Source: an uncultured Gemmatimonadota bacterium (GTDB taxonomy: Bacteria > Gemmatimonadota > Gemmatimonadetes > Gemmatimonadales > GWC2-71-9). From it: a stretch of DNA of 13,494 nucleotides. The DNA is taken from the NCBI GenBank assembly GCA_946480845.1, contig CAMLLJ010000057.1, positions 1 to 13,494 on the forward strand. The letters are read 5' to 3'. Below the pieces are notes generated by a model. It was not told the DNA's origin. It searched no databases and saw only the letters and a list, made by a program, of their open reading frames with translations. Shown here piece after piece: positions 6,742 through 13,494 of this stretch (the first letter of the stretch is position 1; every line of letters begins with the position of its first letter). The translations under genes were made by a program, and so were the position numbers.

Positions 6742-6748
6742 GTATCTT
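6742..6748 (+). promoter_or_regulatory. Putative GTATCTT -10 element of the kinase gene
   Basis: TATCTT (6743-6748) ends 14 bases before the ATG at 6763, giving a message with almost no leader. No Shine-Dalgarno sequence is present between the box and the ATG. It resembles GTACCTT before the DUF4956 gene. The C12 run lies immediately upstream of it. Confidence 0.4.
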
Positions 6749-6762
6749 CGCCGTACCCCCAC

Positions 6763-9549
6763 ATGTCCCGTGAAGCACTGCTGCATCGCCTGCGGGCGGC
6801 GCTCGCGCCGCGCTATGCCGTCGAGTCGGAGATCGCGGCCGGCGGCATGGGCATCGTGTATGCCGCGCGCGATACCCGGCTCGGGCGGCCCGTCGCCATC
6901 AAGGTGCTCCAGCCGGGCCGGGCCACCGCCACCGCCGCCGAGCGTTTCGTGCGGGAGGCGCGCACCCTCGCGCGCCTGCGCCATCCCAACGTCCTCTCCG
7001 TGCACGACGCCGACGAGGCCGACGGGCTCCATTACTTCGTCATGGACCTCTTCGAGGGCCCGACCCTCGCGGAACGCCTGAAGTCGGGCCCGCTCTCGCC
7101 GCGGGACCTGCGCCGGCTCGCGCGAGGCCTGCTCGCCGGGCTTGCAGCGGCCCACGACCTCGGCATCGTCCATCGCGATATCAAGCCGTCCAACATCTTC
7201 TTTCACGAGGGGCAGGTCTCGATCGCCGATTTCGGCATCGCGAGCACGACAGAGTCCACGCCGGACGACCAGCTGACCGAGGAGGGGCAGCGGATCGGCA
7301 CGCCGAAGTACATGCCTCCGGAGCAGTTCGCGGGTTTGCCGGTGACGCCCCAGGCGGACATCTATGCCGCCGGCCTCGTGCTCTACGAAGCGGCGACCGG
7401 CCGCGCCTGGCCCGCTGTCTCGGACCCACGGCGCGCCGACTGGACCGGCGTGCCGCTGCCGTTCCGCCGGCCGCTCCGGCGGTCGCTGGCGATGGAGCCG
7501 GAGCGGCGCTGGCGCGATGCGCGCCAGTTCGCCTGGCGCCTCGCCCCGCCGCGGCGGCAGACCCTGCTCGCCGTGGGGGCCCTGGCGCCGGTTCTGGCAG
7601 CGCTCGCCGGGTGGTTCGTATCCCGGGAGCCCGATGCCGAAGGCGGCGGCCCGAGCGCCGATCTCGCCGTGCTCCCGATGACCGGGGCCGACTCGGCGCT
7701 GGCGGGCGACCTGGCGAGCTTCACCGCCGCGAACCTCGGATGGTCTCCCCGCTGGTCGTTCCGGCCGCTTGCCGAGGTGCGCGAGCGCGGCGCCCGCGCG
7801 CGCGCCTGGGTGGAGGGGTCGCTGCACGCGGCCGGCGACAGCCACGTCGTCGTGGTCACCGTTCACGATTCGAGCGGGCCGGTCAAGCGGATGCGCGTGC
7901 CGGGACACCGGGACCGACTGGTCGAATGGGCCGCCGCGGTCTCGGATTCGGTCGTGGGCGCGACCTTCCCGCGGCGCCTGCCCGAATTCCGTGACCTGAT
8001 GGCCGCGTCCCGCGGCGATTTCGCCGCGAACCGGCTGCTCATCGGGGGTGTGGACGCCTTCGCTGCGGACGACTGGGAGCGCGCCGACTCCCTCCTTCGC
8101 GCGGCCATTGCCCGCGACCCGTCGCTCGTCCGCGCGGTCTGGGAGCTGGACCTGCTCCAGAAGTGGCGGCGGCGGGAAGCGTCGGAGGCCGAGAACCTCC
8201 GGCTCCGCGACGTGATGGATTCGCTGCCGCAGCCGTACGCATCGCTGCTCCGGCTCGAGCTCGAGCCCAACCTCCGCAGGCGTCTCGCCGGATACGCGGC
8301 CCTGGTGGACTCGTATCCCGACAACAGCCGGGCGCGCTTCCTCCTGCTCAATGAAGCCTTCCACCGCGGCCCGCTCAGCGGCATGCCGCTCGATTCGGCG
8401 CTGCGGCTGATTGCCGCCGGCATCGCCAGCGATCCCTACCTGCAGCAGGTGGCCATGTACGACCACCTGCTCTGGGGCGCGCTCCATCTCGGAGACCGGG
8501 CGAAGGCCGACTCGGCGCGCGCGGCACGTGCTGCACTGGTCCGGCGCCTGGGACGCGGCGACGAGCTGGGCGGTCTGTTCGACCTCGTCTACCGCTCCCG
8601 CTTCCAGCCGGTGGCCGGCTGGCTCGCGACCAGGGCGGCCGCATGGAAATTCAGGAGCGACCCTGCCGGCCTCACCGACTACCTGCGGCTGGGCCTCACC
8701 TTCGACGTGCCGGAGCTGCAGGAACAGCTCGGCCGCGCCGTCTCACGCGCCCGCGATCCCGGCGCGCAGGCCACCGGGCACATGGCGCGCGCACTCGCGC
8801 TCCTCCAGCTCGGGCGCGCGCGCGAGGGCATGGGTCACCTCGATACCGCCACGACGATGCTCGCCACCACGGACGCGCGCCTGCACCTGCACGCGCTGAG
8901 CGTCATCGCCGGCGCGCTCGGCTTTCCGGTGGCCGATGCCGGGCGGATCGCGAACGCCGCCGCCGTGCTCGACACGCTGGCGTCCGGCAGCGACGCGGCT
9001 GCGGCGCAGGCCGCCTGGACGCTGGCCGCGGCAGCGTATGTCCGTGGAGACACCATCGCCGGCGCGGTCGAGGGCGCGCGCTTTACCAGCCGGCCGGCGA
9101 CACCAGGGACCGCGTACCTCGCGGGGATCCTCGGTGCCCTCCGGCTGGCGGCGCACGGGCGGCCCGCGGCGGCGGTGCTGGCCACCGACACGCTCCATGC
9201 CGATGACCGGAGCGGGAGCCTGGGCGGGCCGCTCGCGCGCGCGGTGCTGTACCTCGAGCGGGGGCGCTGGCTTCGCGAGCTCGGCCGCCCCGCCGAGGCC
9301 GAGGCGGCCTGGCTCTTCCACGAGAATTCGTACCTCAGGGGCTGGCCGACCCGGGAGATGCAGTCAGGGGAAGTCGATGCGGTGCTCAGCGGGCTCGCCA
9401 GACTGGACCGCGCCGAGCTGGCCATGGAGCAGGGGCAGCACGACCGCGGCTGCCGGCTGATCCGGCGCGTGCGCTCGCTCTGGAAGGATGCGGACCCCGC
9501 GTTCGCCCCGCTGGTGGCGCGCGCCGGCCGGGTGGCCGCGGCGTGCTGA
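6763..9549 (+). CDS. Transmembrane Ser/Thr protein kinase with TolB/TPR-like C-terminal region
   Basis: 928 residues. The Hanks-type kinase domain (about 18-260) has all the main catalytic residues: K47 (VAIKVL), E65, HRD D139, N144, DFG D156 and the MPPEQ equivalent of APE (184-188). The glycine loop reads AAGGMG rather than GxGGMG, losing the first Gly. The activation loop (161-182) is rich in Ser and Thr, suitable for autophosphorylation. One membrane helix (267-287) separates it from a large C-terminal part. That part begins with a TolB-N-like stretch (SADLAVLPMTG near 302) and continues as helical TPR-like repeats (about 425-925, with motifs such as AFAADDWERADSLLRAAIARDP). It should phosphorylate a cytoplasmic target in response to something sensed outside. 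The AfsR-like regulator, 7 bases downstream, is the obvious candidate substrate. The start is supported by the position just before the kinase domain and the adjacent GTATCTT. Confidence 0.95.
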   Translation: MSREALLHRLRAALAPRYAVESEIAAGGMGIVYAARDTRLGRPVAIKVLQPGRATATAAERFVREARTLARLRHPNVLSVHDADEADGLHYFVMDLFEGPTLAERLKSGPLSPRDLRRLARGLLAGLAAAHDLGIVHRDIKPSNIFFHEGQVSIADFGIASTTESTPDDQLTEEGQRIGTPKYMPPEQFAGLPVTPQADIYAAGLVLYEAATGRAWPAVSDPRRADWTGVPLPFRRPLRRSLAMEPERRWRDARQFAWRLAPPRRQTLLAVGALAPVLAALAGWFVSREPDAEGGGPSADLAVLPMTGADSALAGDLASFTAANLGWSPRWSFRPLAEVRERGARARAWVEGSLHAAGDSHVVVVTVHDSSGPVKRMRVPGHRDRLVEWAAAVSDSVVGATFPRRLPEFRDLMAASRGDFAANRLLIGGVDAFAADDWERADSLLRAAIARDPSLVRAVWELDLLQKWRRREASEAENLRLRDVMDSLPQPYASLLRLELEPNLRRRLAGYAALVDSYPDNSRARFLLLNEAFHRGPLSGMPLDSALRLIAAGIASDPYLQQVAMYDHLLWGALHLGDRAKADSARAARAALVRRLGRGDELGGLFDLVYRSRFQPVAGWLATRAAAWKFRSDPAGLTDYLRLGLTFDVPELQEQLGRAVSRARDPGAQATGHMARALALLQLGRAREGMGHLDTATTMLATTDARLHLHALSVIAGALGFPVADAGRIANAAAVLDTLASGSDAAAAQAAWTLAAAAYVRGDTIAGAVEGARFTSRPATPGTAYLAGILGALRLAAHGRPAAAVLATDTLHADDRSGSLGGPLARAVLYLERGRWLRELGRPAEAEAAWLFHENSYLRGWPTREMQSGEVDAVLSGLARLDRAELAMEQGQHDRGCRLIRRVRSLWKDADPAFAPLVARAGRVAAAC

Positions 9550-9556
9550 GGCCGGC

Positions 9557-11446
9557 ATGGCGATGATCGAGCTGCGCACCTTCGGGCCGGTCACGGTCCG
9601 CATTGCGGGCGAAATGCCGCCGGCCCGCCTGCTCTGGCGCAAGCACCTGGCGCTGCTCGTCTATCTCGCCTTGTCGCCCCGGCGGACTCGCGGGCGCGAC
9701 CAGCTCATCGGGCTCCTCTGGGCCGACAAGGCGGAGGCCGCCGCCCGGCATTCCCTCAACGAGGCGGTCCGCGTCCTCCGCCGCGCCGCCGGCGACGCCG
9801 CCGTCGAGACCGCGAACGGCCAGGTCCGCCTCGGTCACGTCGAATGCGATGTCGATCGCTTCGATGCGCTGGCGCGCTCGTCGTCCTGGGTCGAGGCCGC
9901 CGCCCTGGTGGAGGGCGAATTCCTCGAGGGCTTTTCCGTTCCCGGCGCATCCGCGTTCGAGGACTGGCTGTCCGCGGAGCGGGCGGCGCTCCGGGGGCGG
10001 GCGGTGGACGCGCTGGTGCGCGCGTCGGACGCGTTGCTCGCCGCGGGGGATGCGGCCGCGGCCGCGCGCGCCGGCCAGCGTGCCGCTGGGATCGACCCGT
10101 TGTCCGAAGCGGCCGCCCGCGCCGCCATGCGGGCGCTCGCGCTCGCCGGTGAGCGCGGCCTGGCGATCGACTGCCTCCGGCGCCTCGAGCGTGACCTCGC
10201 CGCGGCGCTCGGCTCGGCTCCGGACCCCGCGACGATCGCCCTCGCGGAACGGATCCGCAGCGAACGCCCGGCGCCCGCGCCGCCCAGGGCCGCGGGCGCA
10301 GCATCACGCCGGCCCCCGCTGGTCGGGCGTGCCGCGCCGCTCGCCCAGCTTCTCGACTGCTGGCGCGATGCCACCGGCCGGGGTGCGCCGGCACTCATGA
10401 TCGTGGATGGCGAGGCGGGGATGGGCAAGTCGCGCCTCGCCGAGGAAGTGGCGGCGCGCGCGCGGCTCGCCGGGGCCGCAGTCGGACTGGCGCGCGCGGT
10501 CGAGGCGGACGCCGCGGAGCCCTGGAACGGCCTGCTGGCGCTCGCGGGCCCTGGGCTGCTCGAGGCACGTGGGACCGGTGCCGCCGCACCCGGGGCGCTG
10601 GCCCGGCTCGCCCAGGCCCTTCCGGAGTGGGCGGACCGCTTCCCCGGGGCACGCACGGCGGAGCGGATGGCGACAGGCCGGGCTTTCGCCTCGGTGCTGC
10701 GGGCCGCCGCCGAGGAACAGCCGGTCCTGCTGCTGGTGGACGATGCACAGTGGCTCGACCGCGAATCGCTGCTCGCGATGCTGGCCGCGCTCCGCGACCT
10801 GGCCGGACTGCCGCTCGGCGTCCTGCTCACCGTGTCTCCGCGCGCGGTGCCAGCGGCACTCGACGAGGCGCGCGCACGGATCGGGCGCGACCATCCGGGA
10901 TGCGCCGTCCGCCTCGAGCCGCTGGCCGAGGCCGACATCGCGGAGCTGGCGCGCTGGGCGGTGCCAAGAGTGGAAGGGGAGGCGCTCGAGCGGCTGGTCC
11001 GCCGGGTGAGCACCGATTCCGCCGGGCTTCCCCTGCTCACCTTCGAGCTCCTGCATGCGGTGGCACTCGGGCTGGAGCTCGATCCGACGGCCTCGTGGCC
11101 GGCCCCGTTCCGCACCCTCGAGGAGACGCTCCCCGGCGATCTCCCCGACTCAGTCGTGTCGGCGGTGCGGGTCGCCTTCAACCGGCTCGGCACGGATGCG
11201 CGGGCCGTGCTCTCGGCGGCCGCCGTCATCGGCGGTCGCTGCACGACCGCCGAGCTGGTGACGGGAACGGGGCTGCCGGCGGCGGCGGTGGCGGCGGCAC
11301 TCGACGAGCTCGAATGGGGCCGCTGGCTCGAATCCGATGCGAGGGGCTACGGATTCGTGGCGCGGGTCGTCGGCGAAATCGTGAACCGGGACATGGTGAC
11401 CCCGGGGCAGCGGCGCCGCCTGCGGCCGGGGCCTCCGGACGCTTGA
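9557..11446 (+). CDS. AfsR/SARP-like regulator: winged helix, BTAD and AAA-type ATPase
   Basis: 629 residues. The ATG at 9557 follows GAGG at a 5-base spacing; a second ATG at 9563 is possible. Residues about 5-95 fit an OmpR-type winged-helix DNA-binding domain (LLWADKAEAAARHSLNEAV, RVLRR). About 97-235 is a bacterial transcriptional activation (BTAD) helical domain (AFEDWLSAERAAL, AGIDPLSEAAARAAMRALA). An ATPase domain follows with Walker A GEAGMGKS (K291) and Walker B LLLVDD (D395, D396). A winged-helix-like end (about 530-629) closes the protein. Unlike long AfsR proteins there is no TPR block after it. It is cytoplasmic and cotranscribed with the kinase. In Streptomyces, AfsK phosphorylates AfsR and activates it; by analogy I infer the same here. 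The target genes are unknown, but the direct repeat at its 3' end makes the downstream lipoprotein gene a candidate. Confidence 0.92.
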   Translation: MAMIELRTFGPVTVRIAGEMPPARLLWRKHLALLVYLALSPRRTRGRDQLIGLLWADKAEAAARHSLNEAVRVLRRAAGDAAVETANGQVRLGHVECDVDRFDALARSSSWVEAAALVEGEFLEGFSVPGASAFEDWLSAERAALRGRAVDALVRASDALLAAGDAAAAARAGQRAAGIDPLSEAAARAAMRALALAGERGLAIDCLRRLERDLAAALGSAPDPATIALAERIRSERPAPAPPRAAGAASRRPPLVGRAAPLAQLLDCWRDATGRGAPALMIVDGEAGMGKSRLAEEVAARARLAGAAVGLARAVEADAAEPWNGLLALAGPGLLEARGTGAAAPGALARLAQALPEWADRFPGARTAERMATGRAFASVLRAAAEEQPVLLLVDDAQWLDRESLLAMLAALRDLAGLPLGVLLTVSPRAVPAALDEARARIGRDHPGCAVRLEPLAEADIAELARWAVPRVEGEALERLVRRVSTDSAGLPLLTFELLHAVALGLELDPTASWPAPFRTLEETLPGDLPDSVVSAVRVAFNRLGTDARAVLSAAAVIGGRCTTAELVTGTGLPAAAVAAALDELEWGRWLESDARGYGFVARVVGEIVNRDMVTPGQRRRLRPGPPDA

Positions 11447-11460
11447 CCGTGGCTTGACCG
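11441..11460 (+). promoter_or_regulatory. 9-bp direct repeat at 11-bp period: candidate SARP operator
   Basis: GCTTGACCG occurs at 11441-11449 and again at 11452-11460, start to start 11 bases, about one helical turn. The first copy overlaps the regulator's TGA stop. Streptomyces SARPs bind heptamer direct repeats of 11-bp period lying just upstream of a -10 box. Here CAGGAT (11469-11474) begins 9 bases after the second copy, close to the 8-base spacing described for SARP promoters. TTGACC inside each copy also resembles a -35, but no good -10 lies 17 bases further on. It sits 55 bases before the lipoprotein start. Confidence 0.45.
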
Positions 11461-11504
11461 GGACGTGCCAGGATTCCCGCTGTCCCGCAGCCCGCGTCAA
11501 CCTC

Positions 11505-11510
11505 AGGAGG
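11505..11510 (+). promoter_or_regulatory. Ribosome-binding site of the lipoprotein gene
   Basis: AGGAGG, 4 bases before the ATG at 11515, is a full-consensus site and fixes the start. Confidence 0.75.
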
Positions 11511-11514
11511 CACC

Positions 11515-12723
11515 ATGTCCCGCTTCACCAGCTTCCGGCCCCTCGCCTGGGGCGCTCTCTCGCTGCTTGGCGCGTGCAGCTCCGATGCGCCTGCCGGTCC
11601 CTCGGACATCAGCCAGTCCGAGCTCAGGCCCGCGCTCAGTCAATCGGCCGCGCGGCCCGCAGGCACGGTCGCGCTCGAGGTGGGTGGAAGCGTGCTCGAT
11701 CTCTATCCGTACACCCTGGTCAACTTCAGCGACGCCCCGGCCGACCGGTTCGACCCCATCAACCTGGTGTTCACCGGAGCGGCCGATCCTCGCCAGATCC
11801 GGGCGGACCTGATGGCGCTGGATGGCAGCCGTCCCGACTTCCCGGCGCTGTCCATGTTCCAGTGCGTGTGGAAGGATGCGATCGGGGACATGCAGACCGC
11901 CTGGACGTCTGCGGGGTGGGCGGCCAGCGTGATCCAGCTTCGCTGCGGGGAGTTCGGCCCGGTCCGGTTCCACCTGCGCCTCTTCCGCGCGGGCGGTGTG
12001 ACGGTGGCCAATGCGCACTTCGAGGTGCTGATCGAGGGCACCGCAGACCATCAGGTGCTGAGCTGGGCCTTCGCGGAGCAGCTCGTCACCTACGACATGG
12101 CCCGGACCGGCCTGCTCGCCGCGGCGCCCGGGGTGACCGCGGTGATCAACACGACCGCGCACCGGGAAATTCCCGCCGTCGTCTACAACCTCCTGCCGCC
12201 GGACCTTCGCGTCCTGATCACCGGTTCGCCGGATCCGGCCGCCGCCGACGTCCCCATCGGCAACGGCGACGGGCAGGCCACGACCCTCACGCTCGGCGCA
12301 GCTTCGCCGTACCTCGCCGGCACTGTGACCGAGACCCTGCCGCTGGTCTACGGCCAGGCGATTCCCAAGCCGTTCTGCTCGACGGGTCCGCTGGATTTTC
12401 TCTTCGTGGAGGGGCCGGTCCTGCTGGAGAAGACCGTGACGATGACGGCGGCGGGCGACTACCGGAGCAGCTTCGCCGCCTCCGGCCAGCTTTCCCTGGT
12501 GCCGATCGATCCACTGACCGGCCAGCCCACGGCGACTCCGCACCGCGCCGCCGTTGCCGAGCACCAGGAGAGCGCCATGAGCGATGGATCGGAAAGCGCG
12601 CTGGCAACGGTGCGCCGGACCGAGCTGCCGCAGGGTGAGGCGGAGCGGGGCCGGCTCTGGACCCGGCTCAAGGTCGGTCCGGCGGGCGTGACGCAGTTCA
12701 CGCGAACCGAAGACTGCGACTGA
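11515..12723 (+). CDS. Lipoprotein of unknown function (possible remote LssY-C-like domain)
   Basis: 402 residues. The ATG at 11515 follows AGGAGG. A signal peptide ends in a good lipobox LGAC (L18, G19, A20, C21), followed by Ser/Asp, so it should be membrane-anchored and periplasmic or surface-exposed. After a disordered linker (22-50), the body is beta-rich. FDPINLVFTG near 80-90 is reminiscent of LssY C-terminal domains (which carry a DP.NLV..G pattern), and DAIGDMQTAW and VRFHLRLFR.GG follow. The mature part has Cys in FQC, LRC, PFC and EDC, so disulfides are possible. The last 60 or so residues are polar and probably flexible. I do not recognise a characterised family. It lies downstream of the kinase/regulator pair, separated only by the direct repeat, so it may be the target of that pair. 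The gene ends 18 bases from the convergent gene. Confidence 0.85.
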   Translation: MSRFTSFRPLAWGALSLLGACSSDAPAGPSDISQSELRPALSQSAARPAGTVALEVGGSVLDLYPYTLVNFSDAPADRFDPINLVFTGAADPRQIRADLMALDGSRPDFPALSMFQCVWKDAIGDMQTAWTSAGWAASVIQLRCGEFGPVRFHLRLFRAGGVTVANAHFEVLIEGTADHQVLSWAFAEQLVTYDMARTGLLAAAPGVTAVINTTAHREIPAVVYNLLPPDLRVLITGSPDPAAADVPIGNGDGQATTLTLGAASPYLAGTVTETLPLVYGQAIPKPFCSTGPLDFLFVEGPVLLEKTVTMTAAGDYRSSFAASGQLSLVPIDPLTGQPTATPHRAAVAEHQESAMSDGSESALATVRRTELPQGEAERGRLWTRLKVGPAGVTQFTRTEDCD

Positions 12724-12741
12724 CGGCCTGGCGGGACCGCA

Positions 12742-13494
12742 TCAGCGAACTCGCCGGGCCAGCTCGGCGAGTTCGGTCGCGGACAGGCCGCTGCCCTTGA
12801 GCGAGAGCCAGACGTCGCCGACAACCCAGTCCGGTGGCACAGTGTCGCGGGCCAGGCCCATCTGCCGCCTGGCCCCGTCCAGCCGCTGCTGGTCCAGGTA
12901 GATCGGCCGCCGCTGATCGTCGAGATACACGACCCGCACCACCGGAGCGTTCGGGTTGGCGCCCGCGACCAGGCGCCCGTCCACGAGGCCCACGAACTGC
13001 TGCTGGAGCCCTTCGACCACGTGCAGGCCGCTCCCCAGCATCCGTTGCGTCTCATCGAGGCCGAGGCGCATGCGGATCTGGGACTGCTGCTCGAGCGCAC
13101 TCGGTGTGGAAGCCGTGGACGGTGCTCGCGCGGCTGCCGCGCCGGTGGTGATCGGCGCGGGGGCAGGGGCCGGCGGTTCGGCACGGTCCGCGGACGCCTC
13201 GCGCCTGAGCGTTTCGCTCTGCGCCACTTCGTCCTCGGCCGCGGCGCGCTGCCTGGCGGCCCGGACCGAGGCGGGAGCGGTTTCGCGCGGGACGCTCGCC
13301 GGCTGGGACGTGGCCTGCCGGGAATCATCGCGCGCCTCGGCCGATGGCACCGGTGGCGTTGCCGCTACTGCTCCCGGGTCCCGCTCGCTTTCCGCTTCCT
13401 CCACGATGAGCGGCGCGGAATCAGGACGGTCGGCCGGGAGCGTCGCCGAGGCGCCGACTGCCCCGCTGTCCGCCGGCGCGGCCGCCTTCGACAT
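12742..13494 (-). CDS. C-terminal part of an anti-sigma-factor-like or Ala/Pro-rich protein (N-terminus may lie outside)
   Basis: At least 250 codons, open to the window edge. An ATG happens to lie at 13494-13492, but with no upstream sequence I cannot tell whether it is the start. Residues about 1-130 (from that ATG) are low complexity, rich in Ala, Pro, Glu and Arg, and probably disordered. About 132-250 form a compact domain with LGLDETQRMLGSGLHVVEGL, VVRVVYLDDQRRPIYLDQQR and a LKGSGLSATELAELARR tail. This tail pattern recalls the C-terminal region of zinc-finger anti-sigma proteins; the zinc finger and membrane helix, if present, would be beyond the window. Convergent with the lipoprotein gene, with only 18 bases between stops. 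Function remains tentative. Confidence 0.75.
   Translation of the reverse strand: MSKAAAPADSGAVGASATLPADRPDSAPLIVEEAESERDPGAVAATPPVPSAEARDDSRQATSQPASVPRETAPASVRAARQRAAAEDEVAQSETLRREASADRAEPPAPAPAPITTGAAAARAPSTASTPSALEQQSQIRMRLGLDETQRMLGSGLHVVEGLQQQFVGLVDGRLVAGANPNAPVVRVVYLDDQRRPIYLDQQRLDGARRQMGLARDTVPPDWVVGDVWLSLKGSGLSATELAELARRVR
12746..12775. terminator. 11-bp hairpin inside the end of the convergent gene
   Basis: CGAACTCGCCG (12746-12756) and CGGCGAGTTCG (12765-12775) are perfectly complementary around an 8-base loop. The hairpin lies 22 bases after the lipoprotein stop but encodes the last residues of the minus-strand protein. It is the likeliest terminator for the rightward transcript. 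No T-tract is present. Confidence 0.5.

Noticed and set aside
6184..8487. 767-codon open frame on the minus strand opposite the kinase
   Set aside because: The plus strand carries a kinase with full motifs; the antisense frame is Arg/Gly/Pro-rich without domains and also runs over the divergent control region. Explained by high GC.
9835..11244. 469-codon open frame opposite the regulator gene
   Set aside because: Ser/Arg/Ala-rich shadow of a GC-rich gene with clear Walker and BTAD motifs on the other strand.
11447..11514. Frameshifted remainder of the AfsR-like gene (missing TPR block)
   Set aside because: No frame downstream of the stop continues the protein; the next gene starts 68 bases on with its own ribosome-binding site. 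The protein is simply short for the long AfsR type.
1..13494. tRNA, rRNA, CRISPR, insertion sequence or prophage signals
   Set aside because: No regularly spaced repeats, transposase or integrase motifs or recognisable RNA genes were seen by eye; composition is even throughout.

Overview
The window is uniformly GC-rich and coding-dense. GTG starts occur alongside ATG starts, and envelope proteins are mixed with a Ser/Thr kinase carrying a TolB/TPR-like C-terminus and an AfsR-like (BTAD plus ATPase) regulator. From general knowledge of such gene sets I infer a Gemmatimonadota-like (or related soil/sediment) bacterium. No rRNA, tRNA or marker gene proves this. I see no tRNA, rRNA, CRISPR array, insertion sequence or phage gene, and no gene-free stretch longer than 300 bases.

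Layout. (1) Positions 1-3604, minus strand: an operon read right to left. It encodes a membrane von Willebrand A/glutamine-amidotransferase-like protein, a secreted caspase/legumain-like protein with no cysteine at all, and the start of an exported TPR-like protein cut by the window edge. Both gene junctions are ATGA stop/start overlaps. (2) Positions 3605-3774: a divergent control region with back-to-back -10-like boxes and two adjacent 12-bp perfect palindromes. (3) Positions 3775-5408, plus strand: a DUF4956-type membrane protein translationally coupled (TGATG) to a two-motif phospholipase-D-like protein, ending in a 9-bp hairpin. (4) Positions 5451-6131, minus strand: an OmpA-domain lipoprotein with a glycine-zipper segment, starting at a GTG behind AGGAGG. 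(5) Positions 6401-6637, plus strand: a 78-residue exported repeat protein, divergent from (4), ending in a strong hairpin. (6) Positions 6763-11446, plus strand: a transmembrane Ser/Thr kinase followed 7 bases later by a BTAD/AAA regulator. This arrangement recalls AfsK/AfsR of Streptomyces. (7) Positions 11515-12723, plus strand: an unrecognised lipoprotein. A 9-bp direct repeat at 11-bp period lies just upstream of it, an arrangement like known SARP operators. (8) Positions 12742-13494, minus strand: the C-terminal part of a possible anti-sigma-factor-like protein, convergent with (7).

Most candidate systems here are envelope or signalling modules. The leading hypothesis is a kinase - AfsR-like regulator - lipoprotein circuit. 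The regulator's putative operator lies at its own 3' end, and the kinase promoter sits next to a C12 tract whose complementary strand fits a G-quadruplex pattern. The second candidate is the VWA/cysteine-free caspase-fold/TPR envelope operon. Functions are assigned from motifs read by eye; no database search was possible.
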